NCBI GenBank assembly: GCA_021809425.1
Contig: JAKBAA010000011.1
Location: forward strand, 1-53,972
DNA: 53,972 bases
Source of the DNA: Actinomycetes bacterium
GTDB taxonomy: Bacteria > Actinomycetota > Acidimicrobiia > Acidimicrobiales > Bog-793
Direction of reading: 5' to 3'
The first letter of the stretch is position 1; each line of letters starts with the position of its first letter. Position numbers and translations under genes: made by a program. Shown here piece by piece: positions 1 through 8,419 of this stretch. The notes beneath the pieces were generated by a model. That model ran no database searches and was not told the origin of the DNA. It was given only the letters and a program-made list of their open reading frames with translations.

Positions 1-2
1 CC

Positions 3-974
3 GCCGCCCCGACCGCGGCGGCGACGGTCGGCGCCGAGACGACGCCGGCGCGGGGCGGGGAGGTCGGGCGGCGCGCACCGCGGCCGGTCCGCCCGGGGAG
101 GTGGCGGCGCCGGCTGACGGGCGTGGCGGCGGTGGTCGTGCTGGCGGCGGCCGGAGGGGTGGCCGTCGAGCTGCTGGTGCTGCACCGCAGCGTGCCGCGC
201 CTCGGGGGGGTGGCGGTCGGCGCAGCCCGCGCCGAGGTGGCCCACGACGGGCTGCGGCTGGTGGTGGCGGGAGAGCGCTACTCGATCTCGGTTCCGACCG
301 GAGCGGTGCTGGCGATGACGCCGGCCCCCGGCACGCGGGTGGCGCGGGGGAGCGCCGTGCGGGTCGTCGTGTCGCGGGGGCGCCCGCCGGAGGCGCTGCC
401 GAAGGTGGCGGGGTCGGCGGCGGCGGCGGCGGTGTCGGCCGTGCGCCGTGCCCACCTGGTGCCGTCGGTGCAGGCGGTGTACGACCCGACGGTGCCGGCC
501 GGGACGGTCGTGTCCACGTCGCCGGCGGCCGGCCCGCTGCGGTACGGGAGCACGGTCGAGGTGCGGGTGTCGAAGGGGCCGGCGCCGGTGACGGTGCCGG
601 CGATCGGGGGCGGGTCGAGCTGGTCGAGCGCCGACTCGGCGCTGCAGGCCGTGCGGCTGGTGCCGGTCGAGACGTACGCGTACTCCGACACGGTGCCGGC
701 CGGCGACGTCCTCGGTGTGACCCCGGCGCCGGGGACCACCGGGGTGGCGGTGGGGACCCACGTGACGGTCGAGGTGTCGCGCGGCCCGCGCCTCGTGGCG
801 GTGCCGCCGGTCGCCGGCGACTCGATCGCCACGGCGATCGGGGCGCTGCGGGCGGCCGGGTTCGTCGTGACCGAGCAGATCGGCCCGCCGTTCGCCACGA
901 AGGCGACCACGACGCTGCCGGCGCCCGGCGCCGAGGAGCGGCCGGGAGCGAGCGTGACGCTCTACGTCGCCTAG
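3..974 (+). CDS. PASTA-domain protein, C-terminal part of a PknB-type Ser/Thr kinase (5' truncated by window edge)
   Basis: The frame is open from the window edge and ends at TAG 972-974, so the gene begins upstream. A Pro/Arg-rich juxtamembrane stretch ending in RWRRR is followed by one hydrophobic segment starting near the GTG at 123 (VAAVVVLAAAGGVAVELLV). About four PASTA repeats of roughly 65 residues follow, each with the VPAG..V...P..G pattern and ending in V.VS+G. This order (basic linker, one membrane helix, extracellular PASTA repeats) is that of the C-terminal half of PknB/StkP kinases, which sense muropeptides or lipid II outside the cell. The kinase domain is not in the window, so a kinase-less PASTA protein starting at GTG 123 cannot be excluded. 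Confidence 0.75.
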   Translation, partial: AAPTAAATVGAETTPARGGEVGRRAPRPVRPGRWRRRLTGVAAVVVLAAAGGVAVELLVLHRSVPRLGGVAVGAARAEVAHDGLRLVVAGERYSISVPTGAVLAMTPAPGTRVARGSAVRVVVSRGRPPEALPKVAGSAAAAAVSAVRRAHLVPSVQAVYDPTVPAGTVVSTSPAAGPLRYGSTVEVRVSKGPAPVTVPAIGGGSSWSSADSALQAVRLVPVETYAYSDTVPAGDVLGVTPAPGTTGVAVGTHVTVEVSRGPRLVAVPPVAGDSIATAIGALRAAGFVVTEQIGPPFATKATTTLPAPGAEERPGASVTLYVA

Positions 975-1041
975 CCTCGTCGACGAGGCAACCGGTGCCC
1001 GAGCGGGCAGCCGGTGCGGTGCCACGGCAGGAGGACGGCTG

Positions 1042-1944
1042 GTGCGAGCGCTCGAGGGTCGGGTGGCGATCGTGAGCGGGGGAGGGCGCGGCCTCGGGCG
1101 CGCCCACGCGCTGGCGCTGGCGGCCGAGGGTGCCAAGGTGGTGGTGAACGACCTCGGCGCCCCCATCCAGGGCGCCCCGGGCCGGGCGGCCCCGGTGGAG
1201 GGGTCGCCGGCGCACGAGGTGGTCGACGAGATCGTGGGCGCCGGTGGCGAGGCCGTGGCGAGCACGGAGGACGTCACCTGCTTCGAGGCCGGCGAGCGCC
1301 TGGTGGCGACGGCGCTCGAGGCGTTCGGGCGGCTGGACGTGCTGGTCAACAACGCCGGCAACCTGCGGGACCGGGCGCTCGTGCACCTGAGCGAGGAGGA
1401 CTGGGACACCGTCATGGCGGTGCACCTGAAGGGCCATTTCGTCCCGACCCGGTTCGCGGCGGCGTACTGGCGCGAGGAGGCGAAGGCGGGCCGGCCGGTG
1501 GCGGCGTCGATCATCAACACCACCTCGACCTCGGGGCTGAGCGGCAACCCGGGACAGTCGCACTACGGGGCGGCCAAGGCCGGGGTGGCGGCGTTCACGG
1601 TGATCGCCGCCCAGGAGCTCGCCCGGTACGGCGTCCGGGTGAACGCCGTGTCGCCGGTGGCGCGCACCCGGATGACCGAGACGCTGCCGGCGCTCGCCCA
1701 GCTGTTCGCCCCGCCGTCCGACCCGGCGGCGTTCGACGAGTGGGACCCTGCGAACGTGTCGCCGCTCGTCGCCTACCTGGCGTCGGCGTCGTGCCCGGTG
1801 ACCGGGCGGGTGTTCTTCGCCCAGGGCGGCCGGATCAATCTGTTCGAGCCGTGGACGCTGGGGCCGGGCATCGAGAAGGCGGGCCGGTGGACGGTCGAGG
1901 AGCTGACCGAGGCCGTGCCCGGCCTCGTCGGCGAGGCCGGCTGA
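1042..1944 (+). CDS. Short-chain dehydrogenase/reductase (SDR)
   Basis: 300-residue classical SDR, an NAD(P)-dependent oxidoreductase. Visible are the nucleotide motif GGGRGLG (residues 13-19), the NNAG motif (103-106) and the catalytic YxxxK (Y175, K179) preceded by the STSG serine region. The VVVNDLG stretch after the first Rossmann unit resembles the 3-hydroxyacyl-CoA dehydrogenase domain of multifunctional beta-oxidation enzymes (HSD17B4 type), so a hydroxyacyl-CoA substrate is a reasonable guess but not shown. The GTG start is supported by AGGAGG at 1029-1034. The converging neighbour is an SCP2-domain protein, which fits lipid or steroid metabolism. Confidence 0.85.
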   Translation: MRALEGRVAIVSGGGRGLGRAHALALAAEGAKVVVNDLGAPIQGAPGRAAPVEGSPAHEVVDEIVGAGGEAVASTEDVTCFEAGERLVATALEAFGRLDVLVNNAGNLRDRALVHLSEEDWDTVMAVHLKGHFVPTRFAAAYWREEAKAGRPVAASIINTTSTSGLSGNPGQSHYGAAKAGVAAFTVIAAQELARYGVRVNAVSPVARTRMTETLPALAQLFAPPSDPAAFDEWDPANVSPLVAYLASASCPVTGRVFFAQGGRINLFEPWTLGPGIEKAGRWTVEELTEAVPGLVGEAG

Positions 1945-1953
1945 CCGGCGGGC

Positions 1954-2379
1954 TCACCCCCCGGGGGGCGGTGCGGTGATCGCCCGGAGGGCGTCGCCGA
2001 GCGGGCCGGGGTCGGCGGCGGGCGACCCGGAGAAGGCGGCGAGGAGCACGGCGAAGTCGCCCTCGACGCGGATCTGGCCGGACATGAACGCCTCCATGGC
2101 CGCCTGGCGGTCGCCGTCGACGAGGACGGCCTGGGCGGTTGCATAGCCCAGGGTGACCCGGACGGCGGCGTCGTCGAGGTGGCCGAGTTCGACCTCGACG
2201 GGGCCGGCGGTGGTGTCGAGGTGCGCCTCGAGGTGGCCGTCGCCGAAGGGGACGTCCTCGACGACGAGGTTCATCCGCACGGGCGGCCCGTCGGGCGCCG
2301 GGAGGGTGGCGCGATGGGCGTCGTGGAGGGCGCGGGCCGCCTCGATCCAGTCGTGACTGAGGAACGGGTAGGTCGCCAT
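1954..2379 (-). CDS. SCP2 sterol-binding domain protein
   Basis: About 141 residues starting MATYPFLSHDW. The C-terminal half carries the SCP2 signature, a beta sheet followed by an AFMSGQIRVEGD segment that matches the family consensus of the type FMSGKLKVEGD. SCP2 domains bind fatty acyl-CoA, sterols or similar lipids in the cytoplasm. The ATG at 2379 is chosen because GAGGAG lies just upstream on this strand. A longer frame reaching 2433 would overlap the start of the divergent hydrolase gene and has no such site. The gene converges with the SDR gene only 9 bp away. Confidence 0.75.
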   Translation of the reverse strand: MATYPFLSHDWIEAARALHDAHRATLPAPDGPPVRMNLVVEDVPFGDGHLEAHLDTTAGPVEVELGHLDDAAVRVTLGYATAQAVLVDGDRQAAMEAFMSGQIRVEGDFAVLLAAFSGSPAADPGPLGDALRAITAPPPGG

Positions 2380-2431
2380 GGCGGCTCCTCGGGCTTCGGG
2401 GCGGTCGCGGACGGCTGGGTAGCATACGGCC

Positions 2432-3184
2432 ATGCCCGCAGAGCTCCTCGCCGGCGCCGAGCCGTACCGCTCGTCGAGCGGGCCGGACGGCGTGCTGTTG
2501 CTGCACGGCTTGACCGGGACGCCCCACTCGCTGCGACGCCTCGCCTATTGCCTGGCCGACGCCGGGCTGAGCGTGGAGCTTCCGCTGCTGCCGGGCCACG
2601 GGACGAGCGTGGAGGACCTGGCGGGGACGCGCTTTCACGACTGGGCGGGCGCCGCCGAGGCGGCCTATGACGGGCTGGCGGCGCGCTGCGACCGGGTGGT
2701 GGTGTGCGGGCTGTCGATGGGCGGCACGTTGTCGTGCTGGCTGGCCGAGCGTCACGCCGAGCTGGCCGGGCTGGTGCTGATCAACCCGCTCGTCGAGCCG
2801 CCGGCACCGGCGGCGGTCGAGGTGCTGCGTGCCGGGCTCGGCAGCGGGACGTCGACCCTGCCGGCGATCGGGTCGGACATCGCCCTGGCCGGCGTGCGCG
2901 AGGTGGCCTACGACGCCCTGCCGGTGGCGGCGCTCGTGTCCCTGCTCGAGGCGACCGCAGCGGTGGCGGGGGCGCTCGGGCGGATCTGCTGCCCGGTGCT
3001 GGTGCTGTCGTCGCTCGTCGACCACGTCGTGCCGACCGGGTCGAGCGACCTCGTCGAGTCGGCCGTGTCGGGACCGGTGGAGCGGGTGGCGCTCGAGCGC
3101 AGCTATCACGTGGCGACGCTCGATCACGACGCAGGAGAGGTGGAGCAGCGGGTGGTTGCATTCGTCCAGAAGGTGCTCGCCTGA
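2432..3184 (+). CDS. Alpha/beta hydrolase, carboxylesterase/monoacylglycerol lipase type
   Basis: 250-residue cytoplasmic alpha/beta hydrolase resembling the Bacillus Est30-type carboxylesterases. The oxyanion motif HGLTGTP is near residue 25. The nucleophile elbow GLSMGG places Ser95, and the likely triad partners are Asp197 (SLVDHVVP) and His226 ([10 protein letters not shown]). The family hydrolyses short to medium chain esters or monoglycerides; the natural substrate here is unknown. Its TGA overlaps the ATG of gatC (ATGA at 3184), so it is probably co-transcribed with and coupled to gatCAB, though no functional link is obvious. Confidence 0.85.
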   Translation: MPAELLAGAEPYRSSSGPDGVLLLHGLTGTPHSLRRLAYCLADAGLSVELPLLPGHGTSVEDLAGTRFHDWAGAAEAAYDGLAARCDRVVVCGLSMGGTLSCWLAERHAELAGLVLINPLVEPPAPAAVEVLRAGLGSGTSTLPAIGSDIALAGVREVAYDALPVAALVSLLEATAAVAGALGRICCPVLVLSSLVDHVVPTGSSDLVESAVSGPVERVALERSYHVATLDHDAGEVEQRVVAFVQKVLA

Positions 3185-3498
3185 TGGCGGGCGACACCCC
3201 CGGGAGGCTGACCCGGGAAGAGGTGGGGCACGTGGCGCACCTGGCCCGGCTCGAGCTGACCGAGGACGAGCTCGAGCGCTTCGCCAGGCAGCTGTCGGCG
3301 GTGCTCGGCCACGCCGAGGCGCTCCGAGGGCTCGACGTGTCGGCGCTGGCGCCGACGTCGCACCCGCTGGAGCTCGAGAACGTGCTGCGCCCCGACACGG
3401 TCCGAGCGGGGCTGACCCGGGAGGAGGCGCTGGCGGCGGCGCCGGCGACCGAGTCGGGGTGCTTCGTGGTGCCGCGCATCCTCGGGGAGGCGCCGTGA
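3184..3498 (+). CDS. gatC: Asp-tRNA(Asn)/Glu-tRNA(Gln) amidotransferase subunit C
   Basis: 104 residues with the GatC pattern: [19 protein letters not shown] at the N-terminus and a Pro/His-containing middle with VLRPD. GatC wraps around GatA and stabilises the GatCAB complex, which converts misacylated Glu-tRNA(Gln) and/or Asp-tRNA(Asn) into the correct amide form in the cytoplasm. The ATG overlaps the stop of the upstream hydrolase, and the TGA overlaps the GTG of gatA, giving the expected gatC-gatA-gatB order with translational coupling. Confidence 0.93.
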   Translation: MAGDTPGRLTREEVGHVAHLARLELTEDELERFARQLSAVLGHAEALRGLDVSALAPTSHPLELENVLRPDTVRAGLTREEALAAAPATESGCFVVPRILGEAP

Positions 3499-4973
3499 CG
3501 CCGGCGGTGCCGGTCGGCGCCCTCGAGCTGGCGGCCGCCGTGCGGGCGGGGGAGGTGTCGGCGACCGACGCCGTCGAGGTGGCCCTCGGGGCGATCGAGG
3601 CGCACGACGGTGAGCTGCACTGCTTCAACACGGTGACCGCCGAGGCGGCCCGGGCGAGGGCGCGGGCGGTCGACGAGCGCCGGAGGGCCGGCGAGCCGCT
3701 CGGACCGCTCGCCGGGGTGCCGGTGGCGCTCAAGGACAACCTGTGCACCCGCGGGGTGGAGACGACGTGCTCGTCGCGCATCCTCGCCGGGTGGCGGCCG
3801 CCGTACGACGCCACGGTGGTGGAGAAGGTGCTGGCGGCCGGGGCGGTGCCGGTGGGCAAGACCAACCTGGACGAGTTCGCCATGGGGTCGTCGACGGAGA
3901 ACTCGGCGACCGGCCCGACCCGGAACCCGTGGGACCGGTCGCGGGTGCCCGGCGGCTCGTCGGGGGGGAGCGCGGCGGCGGTCGCCGCCGGTCTCGTGCC
4001 GCTGGCGCTCGGCTCGGACACCGGCGGCTCGATCCGCCAGCCGGCGGCGCTGTGCGGGGTGGTGGGCATCAAGCCGACCTACGGGCTGGTGTCGCGGTAC
4101 GGGCTGATCGCCTTCGCCAGCTCGCTCGACCAGGTGGGGCCGTTCGCCGCCACGGTGGCGGACGCGGCGGCGCTGCTCGAGGCGATCGCCGGGCACGACC
4201 CGCGCGACTCGACGTCGCTCGAGCGCCCGGCACCGTCCCTCGTCGGCAGGCTCGGCGAGGGGGTGGGCGGGCTGCGGGTGGGGGTCGTCGCCGACTTCCT
4301 GGCGGACGCCTCCCCGACGTGCGCGGCGGCGGTGGGGGCCGGGGCGGAGGCGCTCGCGGCGGCCGGGGCGCGTGTCGAGGAGGTGGCGATCCCCGAGCTG
4401 CTGGACGGGCTGGCCGCCTACTACCTGCTGGCGCCGGCGGAGGCGTCGTCGAACCTGGCGCGCTACGACGGCGTCCGGTACGGGCTGCGGGTCGACGCCG
4501 AGGAGGTGGCGGCGATGAACGCCCGGACGCGGGCGGCGGGGTTCGGGGCGGAGGTGAAGCGACGGATCATGCTCGGCACCTACGTGCTGTCGGCCGGCTA
4601 CTACGACGCCTACTACGCCCAGGCACAGCGGGTGCGGACGCGGATCATCCAGGCGTTCGCCCGTGCCTACGCCGAGGTCGACGTGCTGCTGGCGCCGACC
4701 ACCCCGTCGGTGGCGTTCGAGCTCGGGGCGAAGCTGGACGACCCGCTCGAGATGTACCTGTCGGACCTGTTCACGATCCCAACCAACCTGGCCGGGCACC
4801 CGGCGGTGAGCGTGCCGTTCGCCCTCGGCGAGGAGGGGCTGCCGGTCGGCCTGCAGGTGCTGGCCCCGGCGCTCGGGGAGGCGGCGATGTGCCGCACCGC
4901 CGCCGTGCTCGAGGAGGCGGCCGCCCCCGGGGCGCGCGGCCCGGTGGGCGCGACCAGGGAGGGGGCCCGATGA
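3495..4973 (+). CDS. gatA: Asp-tRNA(Asn)/Glu-tRNA(Gln) amidotransferase subunit A
   Basis: 492-residue amidase-signature enzyme that releases ammonia from glutamine for transamidation by GatB. The Ser-cisSer-Lys triad is visible as Lys80 (VALKDN), cis-Ser155 in the GGSSGGS motif and nucleophile Ser179 in SDTGGS. Length is normal for GatA. The start is GTG 3495, sharing GTGA with the gatC stop. The stop (4971-4973) overlaps the gatB ATG at 4970, so the three subunits are translated in a tightly coupled series. Confidence 0.95.
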   Translation: MTPAVPVGALELAAAVRAGEVSATDAVEVALGAIEAHDGELHCFNTVTAEAARARARAVDERRRAGEPLGPLAGVPVALKDNLCTRGVETTCSSRILAGWRPPYDATVVEKVLAAGAVPVGKTNLDEFAMGSSTENSATGPTRNPWDRSRVPGGSSGGSAAAVAAGLVPLALGSDTGGSIRQPAALCGVVGIKPTYGLVSRYGLIAFASSLDQVGPFAATVADAAALLEAIAGHDPRDSTSLERPAPSLVGRLGEGVGGLRVGVVADFLADASPTCAAAVGAGAEALAAAGARVEEVAIPELLDGLAAYYLLAPAEASSNLARYDGVRYGLRVDAEEVAAMNARTRAAGFGAEVKRRIMLGTYVLSAGYYDAYYAQAQRVRTRIIQAFARAYAEVDVLLAPTTPSVAFELGAKLDDPLEMYLSDLFTIPTNLAGHPAVSVPFALGEEGLPVGLQVLAPALGEAAMCRTAAVLEEAAAPGARGPVGATREGAR

Positions 4974-6454
4974 CGACGGTCGAGCGACCGGGGGTGGTCG
5001 AGGGGACGACGGGGCGGTTCGAGACGGTGATCGGGCTCGAGGTCCACTGCGAGCTGTCGAGCGCCACGAAGCTGTTCTGCGGGTGTCCCAACGCCTTCGG
5101 GGCCGAGCCGAACACGAACGTATGCCCGGTGTGCCTCGGCCTGCCGGGCTCGCTGCCGGTGCTGAACGAGCGGGCGGTCGAGCTGGCGATGCGGATCGGG
5201 GCGGCGCTCGGCTGCGAGATCCGGCCGTCGGTGTTCCACCGGAAGAACTACTTCTATCCGGACATGCCGAAGGACTACCAGGTGAGCCAGTACGACGAGC
5301 CGATCAACGTGGACGGCTCGCTCGAGCTGCCGGACGGGACGCGGGTCGGGATCGTCCGGGCACACATCGAGGAGGACACCGGCAAGACGACCCACGTCGG
5401 GGCGACCGGGCGGATCCACGGGGCCGACTACTCGCTCGTCGACTACAACCGGGCCGGCGTGCCGCTCGTCGAGATCGTGTCGGCGCCGGACCTGCGCACC
5501 TCGGACCAGGCGCGGGCGTACGTCGCCGAGCTGCGGGCGCTGCTCGTGGCGACCGGGGCGAGCGACGGCCGGATGGAGGAGGGGTCGATGCGGGTCGACG
5601 CCAACGTGTCGGTGCGGCCGGTCGGCAGCGAGGCGTTCGGGACGCGCTGCGAGATCAAGAACCTCAACTCGCTGCGGTCGCTCGGCCGGGCGATCGAGCA
5701 CGAGGCGGTCCGCCAGGTGGCCGTGGTCGAGGCAGGCGGGCGGGTGGTGCAGGAGACCCGCCACTTCGACGAGGAGTCGGGGCGGACCTCGTCGATGCGC
5801 TCGAAGGAGGAGGCGGAGGACTACCGGTACTTCCAGGAGCCCGACCTGGTGCCGCTGCGGCCGTCGGCATCGTGGGTGGGTGAGGTGCGTGCCGGCCTAC
5901 CCATGCTGCCGGCCGAGCGGCGCAGGCGCCTGCTGACCCTGGTCGACGGCGAGCCGGAGGCCGGGGGGGCCGGGACGGCGAGCCAGGTTGCGACCGTGGT
6001 CGACCTCGGTCTGGACGAGCTGGTGGTGGCAGCGGTGGCCGCCGGGGCGCCGGTCCGGGTGGCGTTGGCACGGTCGGCCAACGAGGCGGCCCAGCGGCCC
6101 GACCAGGCCCGCCTGGTCGACCCCGCCGCCTTCGCCGCCCTGTGCCGGTTGGAGGCGGGTGGGACGGTGTCGGCGACGCAGGCCAAGCAGGTGCTGGCCG
6201 AGCTGCTCGAGCACGGGGGCGACCCGGCCGAGATCGCCCGGGGGCTCGGGTTCGAGGCGCTCGGCGACGAGGCCCTGTCGTCGGTGGTGGACGAGGTGGT
6301 GGCGGCCAACCCGGGCGAGTGGGAGCGCTTCGTGGCCGGGGAGGAGAAGGTGGCGCAGTTCCTGCTGGGCCAGGTGATGCGGGCGACCAAGGGGCGGGCG
6401 AACGGCAAGGTGGTGGCAGCCGCCCTGGAGGCGCGCCGCGGCGGGGCGGCTTAG
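4970..6454 (+). CDS. gatB: Asp-tRNA(Asn)/Glu-tRNA(Gln) amidotransferase subunit B
   Basis: 494 residues, the kinase-like subunit that activates the misacylated aminoacyl-tRNA and receives ammonia from GatA. The N-terminal signature IGLEVHCEL is followed by the cysteine pair regions LFCGCPN and CPVCLGLPG and by the [14 protein letters not shown] motif. The C-terminal YqeY-like tail domain (from about residue 340) ends in [13 protein letters not shown], typical of the tRNA-binding tail. No glutaminyl-tRNA synthetase gene is in the window to say which tRNA is the main client. It is followed after 9 bp by ilvD. Confidence 0.95.
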   Translation: MTTVERPGVVEGTTGRFETVIGLEVHCELSSATKLFCGCPNAFGAEPNTNVCPVCLGLPGSLPVLNERAVELAMRIGAALGCEIRPSVFHRKNYFYPDMPKDYQVSQYDEPINVDGSLELPDGTRVGIVRAHIEEDTGKTTHVGATGRIHGADYSLVDYNRAGVPLVEIVSAPDLRTSDQARAYVAELRALLVATGASDGRMEEGSMRVDANVSVRPVGSEAFGTRCEIKNLNSLRSLGRAIEHEAVRQVAVVEAGGRVVQETRHFDEESGRTSSMRSKEEAEDYRYFQEPDLVPLRPSASWVGEVRAGLPMLPAERRRRLLTLVDGEPEAGGAGTASQVATVVDLGLDELVVAAVAAGAPVRVALARSANEAAQRPDQARLVDPAAFAALCRLEAGGTVSATQAKQVLAELLEHGGDPAEIARGLGFEALGDEALSSVVDEVVAANPGEWERFVAGEEKVAQFLLGQVMRATKGRANGKVVAAALEARRGGAA

Positions 6455-6463
6455 GGTAGGCGG

Positions 6464-8176
6464 ATGGTCGACGAGCAGGCACCAGCCACCGGCGAGCGTC
6501 GTCGCTCGCTCAAGATCCACAGCCAGGACGTCACCGAGGGTCCGCGCCGTGCCGGGGCCCGGGCGATGCTCCGGGCGGTCGGGATGCGCGAGGAGGACTT
6601 CGACAAGCCGCAGATCGGGGTGGCGTCGACCTGGAACGAGGTCACGCCGTGCAACCTGCCGCTCGACCGGCTGGCCAAGGCGGCCAAGGCGGGCGTCCGT
6701 GCGGCGGGCGGGTTCCCGTTCGAGTTCGGCTCGATCACGGTGTCGGACGGCATCTCGATGGGGCACGAGGGGATGCGGGCGTCGCTCGTCAGCCGCGAGG
6801 TGATCACGGACTCGGTCGAGACGGTGATGCACGCCGAGCGCTTCGACGGGTTCGTCGGGCTCGCCGGTTGCGACAAGTCGCTGCCGGCGATGCTGATGGC
6901 GGCGGCCCGGCTCGACCTGCCGAGCGTGTTCGTGTACGCCGGGACGATCCTTCCGGGCCGCTGGCGGGACCGGACGCTCGACATCGTGAGCGTGTTCGAG
7001 GCGGTCGGGGAGCACGCGGCGGGCCGGATCGACGACGACGAGCTGCTGGCGATCGAGCGCAACGCGTGCCCGACCGAGGGGGCGTGCGCCGGGATGTTCA
7101 CGGCGAACACGATGGCGGCGATCGGCGAGGCGCTCGGGATGTCGCTGCCGCTCTCGGCCAGCCCGCCGGCGGTCGACCGGCGTCGGGACGACGGCGCCTA
7201 CGCGGCGGGGCAGGCGGTGGTGGGCCTGCTCGAGAAGGGCATCCGGCCGCGCCAGATCCTGACGAGGGAGGCGTTCGAGAACGCCATCGCCGTGACGATG
7301 GCGCTCGGTGGCTCGACCAACGCCGTGCTGCACCTGCTGGCGATCGCCCACGAGGCCGAGGTGGAGCTGTCGATCGACGACTTCGGGCGCGTCGGGGCCC
7401 GGGTGCCGCACCTCGCCGACATGAAGCCGCACGGGAAGTTCCACATGGTCGACCTCGACCGGGTGGGCGGCGTGCCGGTGGTGCTGCGGCTGCTGCTCGA
7501 GGAGGGGCTGCTGCACGGCGACTGCATGACGGTGACCGGGCGGACGATGGCCGAGAACCTGGCCGAGATCAACCCGCCGGGGCCGGACGGCGTGGTGGTG
7601 CACCCGGCGAGCGCCCCCATCCACAAGCGGGGCGGGATCGTCGTGCTGCGCGGCTCGCTCGCCCCGGAGGGCGCCGTGGTGAAGATCGCCGGGACCGATC
7701 TCGAGCGGTTCGAGGGGACGGCGCGGGTGTTCGACGGCGAGGACGGGGCGATGGCGGCCATCCTGGCCGGCGACATCGAGCCGGGGACGGTGCTCGTCAT
7801 CCGCTACGAGGGGCCGAAGGGCGGCCCGGGGATGCGCGAGATGCTGGCGGTGACCGGGGCGCTCACCGGGGCGGGCCGGGGCGACGACTGCGCGCTCGTC
7901 ACCGACGGGCGGTTCTCGGGGGGGACGCGCGGCTTCTGCATCGGCCACGTGGCGCCCGAGGCGACCGTGGGCGGCCCGATCGCCTTCGTGGCCGACGGCG
8001 ACCGGATCGTGGTCGACGCCGTGGCCGGCACGATCGACCTCGACGTCGCGGCCGCCGAGCTGGAGCGGCGGTCGACCGGGTTCACCCCGCCGCCGCCGCG
8101 GTACACGAAGGGTGTGCTGGCCAAGTACGCCCGGCTGGCCACCGGCGCCGAGCGTGGCGCCGTGACCGAGCCGTAG
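6464..8176 (+). CDS. ilvD: Dihydroxy-acid dehydratase
   Basis: 570 residues. Dehydrates 2,3-dihydroxy-isovalerate and 2,3-dihydroxy-3-methylvalerate to the 2-keto acids, the step after IlvC in valine and isoleucine synthesis. Iron-sulfur cysteines are seen in [11 protein letters not shown] and [13 protein letters not shown], and the C-terminal [15 protein letters not shown] active-site motif is intact. It sits 9 bp after gatB with only a weak ribosome site, so it may depend on read-through from the gat genes. It is separated from ilvBNC by the attenuator region, meaning ilvD itself lies outside that control. Confidence 0.95.
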   Translation: MVDEQAPATGERRRSLKIHSQDVTEGPRRAGARAMLRAVGMREEDFDKPQIGVASTWNEVTPCNLPLDRLAKAAKAGVRAAGGFPFEFGSITVSDGISMGHEGMRASLVSREVITDSVETVMHAERFDGFVGLAGCDKSLPAMLMAAARLDLPSVFVYAGTILPGRWRDRTLDIVSVFEAVGEHAAGRIDDDELLAIERNACPTEGACAGMFTANTMAAIGEALGMSLPLSASPPAVDRRRDDGAYAAGQAVVGLLEKGIRPRQILTREAFENAIAVTMALGGSTNAVLHLLAIAHEAEVELSIDDFGRVGARVPHLADMKPHGKFHMVDLDRVGGVPVVLRLLLEEGLLHGDCMTVTGRTMAENLAEINPPGPDGVVVHPASAPIHKRGGIVVLRGSLAPEGAVVKIAGTDLERFEGTARVFDGEDGAMAAILAGDIEPGTVLVIRYEGPKGGPGMREMLAVTGALTGAGRGDDCALVTDGRFSGGTRGFCIGHVAPEATVGGPIAFVADGDRIVVDAVAGTIDLDVAAAELERRSTGFTPPPPRYTKGVLAKYARLATGAERGAVTEP

Positions 8177-8197
8177 GCGGCAAGGGTGGCAGCGGGC

Positions 8198-8226
8198 TTG
8201 CCGGGGCCCGGGCGTTCTGGCAAGCT
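8198..8226 (+). promoter_or_regulatory. Candidate promoter of the ilvB leader
   Basis: TTGCCG (8198-8203) and CAAGCT (8221-8226) are separated by exactly 17 nt. The -10 is weak but keeps A at position 2 and T at position 6. The predicted transcription start falls at about 8233-8234, the A of the leader-peptide ATG. The same geometry occurs before the leuA and leuB leaders, which strengthens an otherwise weak call. Confidence 0.4.
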
Positions 8227-8233
8227 GACGGTG

Positions 8234-8272
8234 ATGTCGACCGCCACCAACGCCGTCGTACTTCTGACCTAG
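8234..8272 (+). CDS. ilvB leader peptide (attenuator), MSTATNAVVLLT
   Basis: A 12-codon frame, ATG 8234 to TAG 8270-8272, with consecutive Val-Val-Leu-Leu codons (8255-8266). It lies 31 nt before a strong intrinsic terminator in the 243-bp gap ahead of ilvB. Short leader peptides rich in the regulated amino acids are the hallmark of ribosome-mediated attenuation, and ilvB leaders of this kind are known in Actinobacteria. Stalling at the Val/Leu codons under starvation would favour read-through into ilvBNC. An in-frame GTG at 8231 is an alternative start. Confidence 0.75.
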   Translation: MSTATNAVVLLT

Positions 8273-8279
8273 CGCGCGG

Positions 8280-8333
8280 CGACCTCTGCCGCCCGTGCGC
8301 TGACGACCTCCCGAAAGGGAGGTCGTTTCGTTT
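8280..8333 (+). terminator. ilvB attenuator: terminator with alternative antiterminator arm
   Basis: A perfect 10-bp stem, 8303-8312 with 8317-8326, closed by a GAAA loop and followed by TTCGTTT, forms an intrinsic terminator. The 7-mer CGACCTC occurs twice, at 8280-8286 just after the leader stop and at 8304-8310 in the terminator's left arm. Both copies can pair with GAGGTCG at 8319-8325. A ribosome reaching the leader stop would cover the first copy and allow termination, while one stalled at the Val/Leu codons leaves it free to act as antiterminator. The alternative pairing is read directly; the mechanism is inferred. Confidence 0.75.
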
Positions 8334-8419
8334 CCCGGGGCGGGAGTGGCGACGCCGGCCTCGGGCGAGGACCGTCGCCGACGAGGGGCCGCCGCCGGCG
8401 GCGCGAGGAGGAGAGGGCA

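Noticed and set aside
2380..2433. N-terminal extension of the SCP2 protein to 2433
   Set aside because: It overlaps the divergent hydrolase start and lacks a ribosome site; the ATG at 2379 has GAGGAG.
1835..4072. Long minus-strand open frames across the hydrolase and gatCA
   Set aside because: Low-complexity Arg/Pro/Ala translations opposite well-supported genes.
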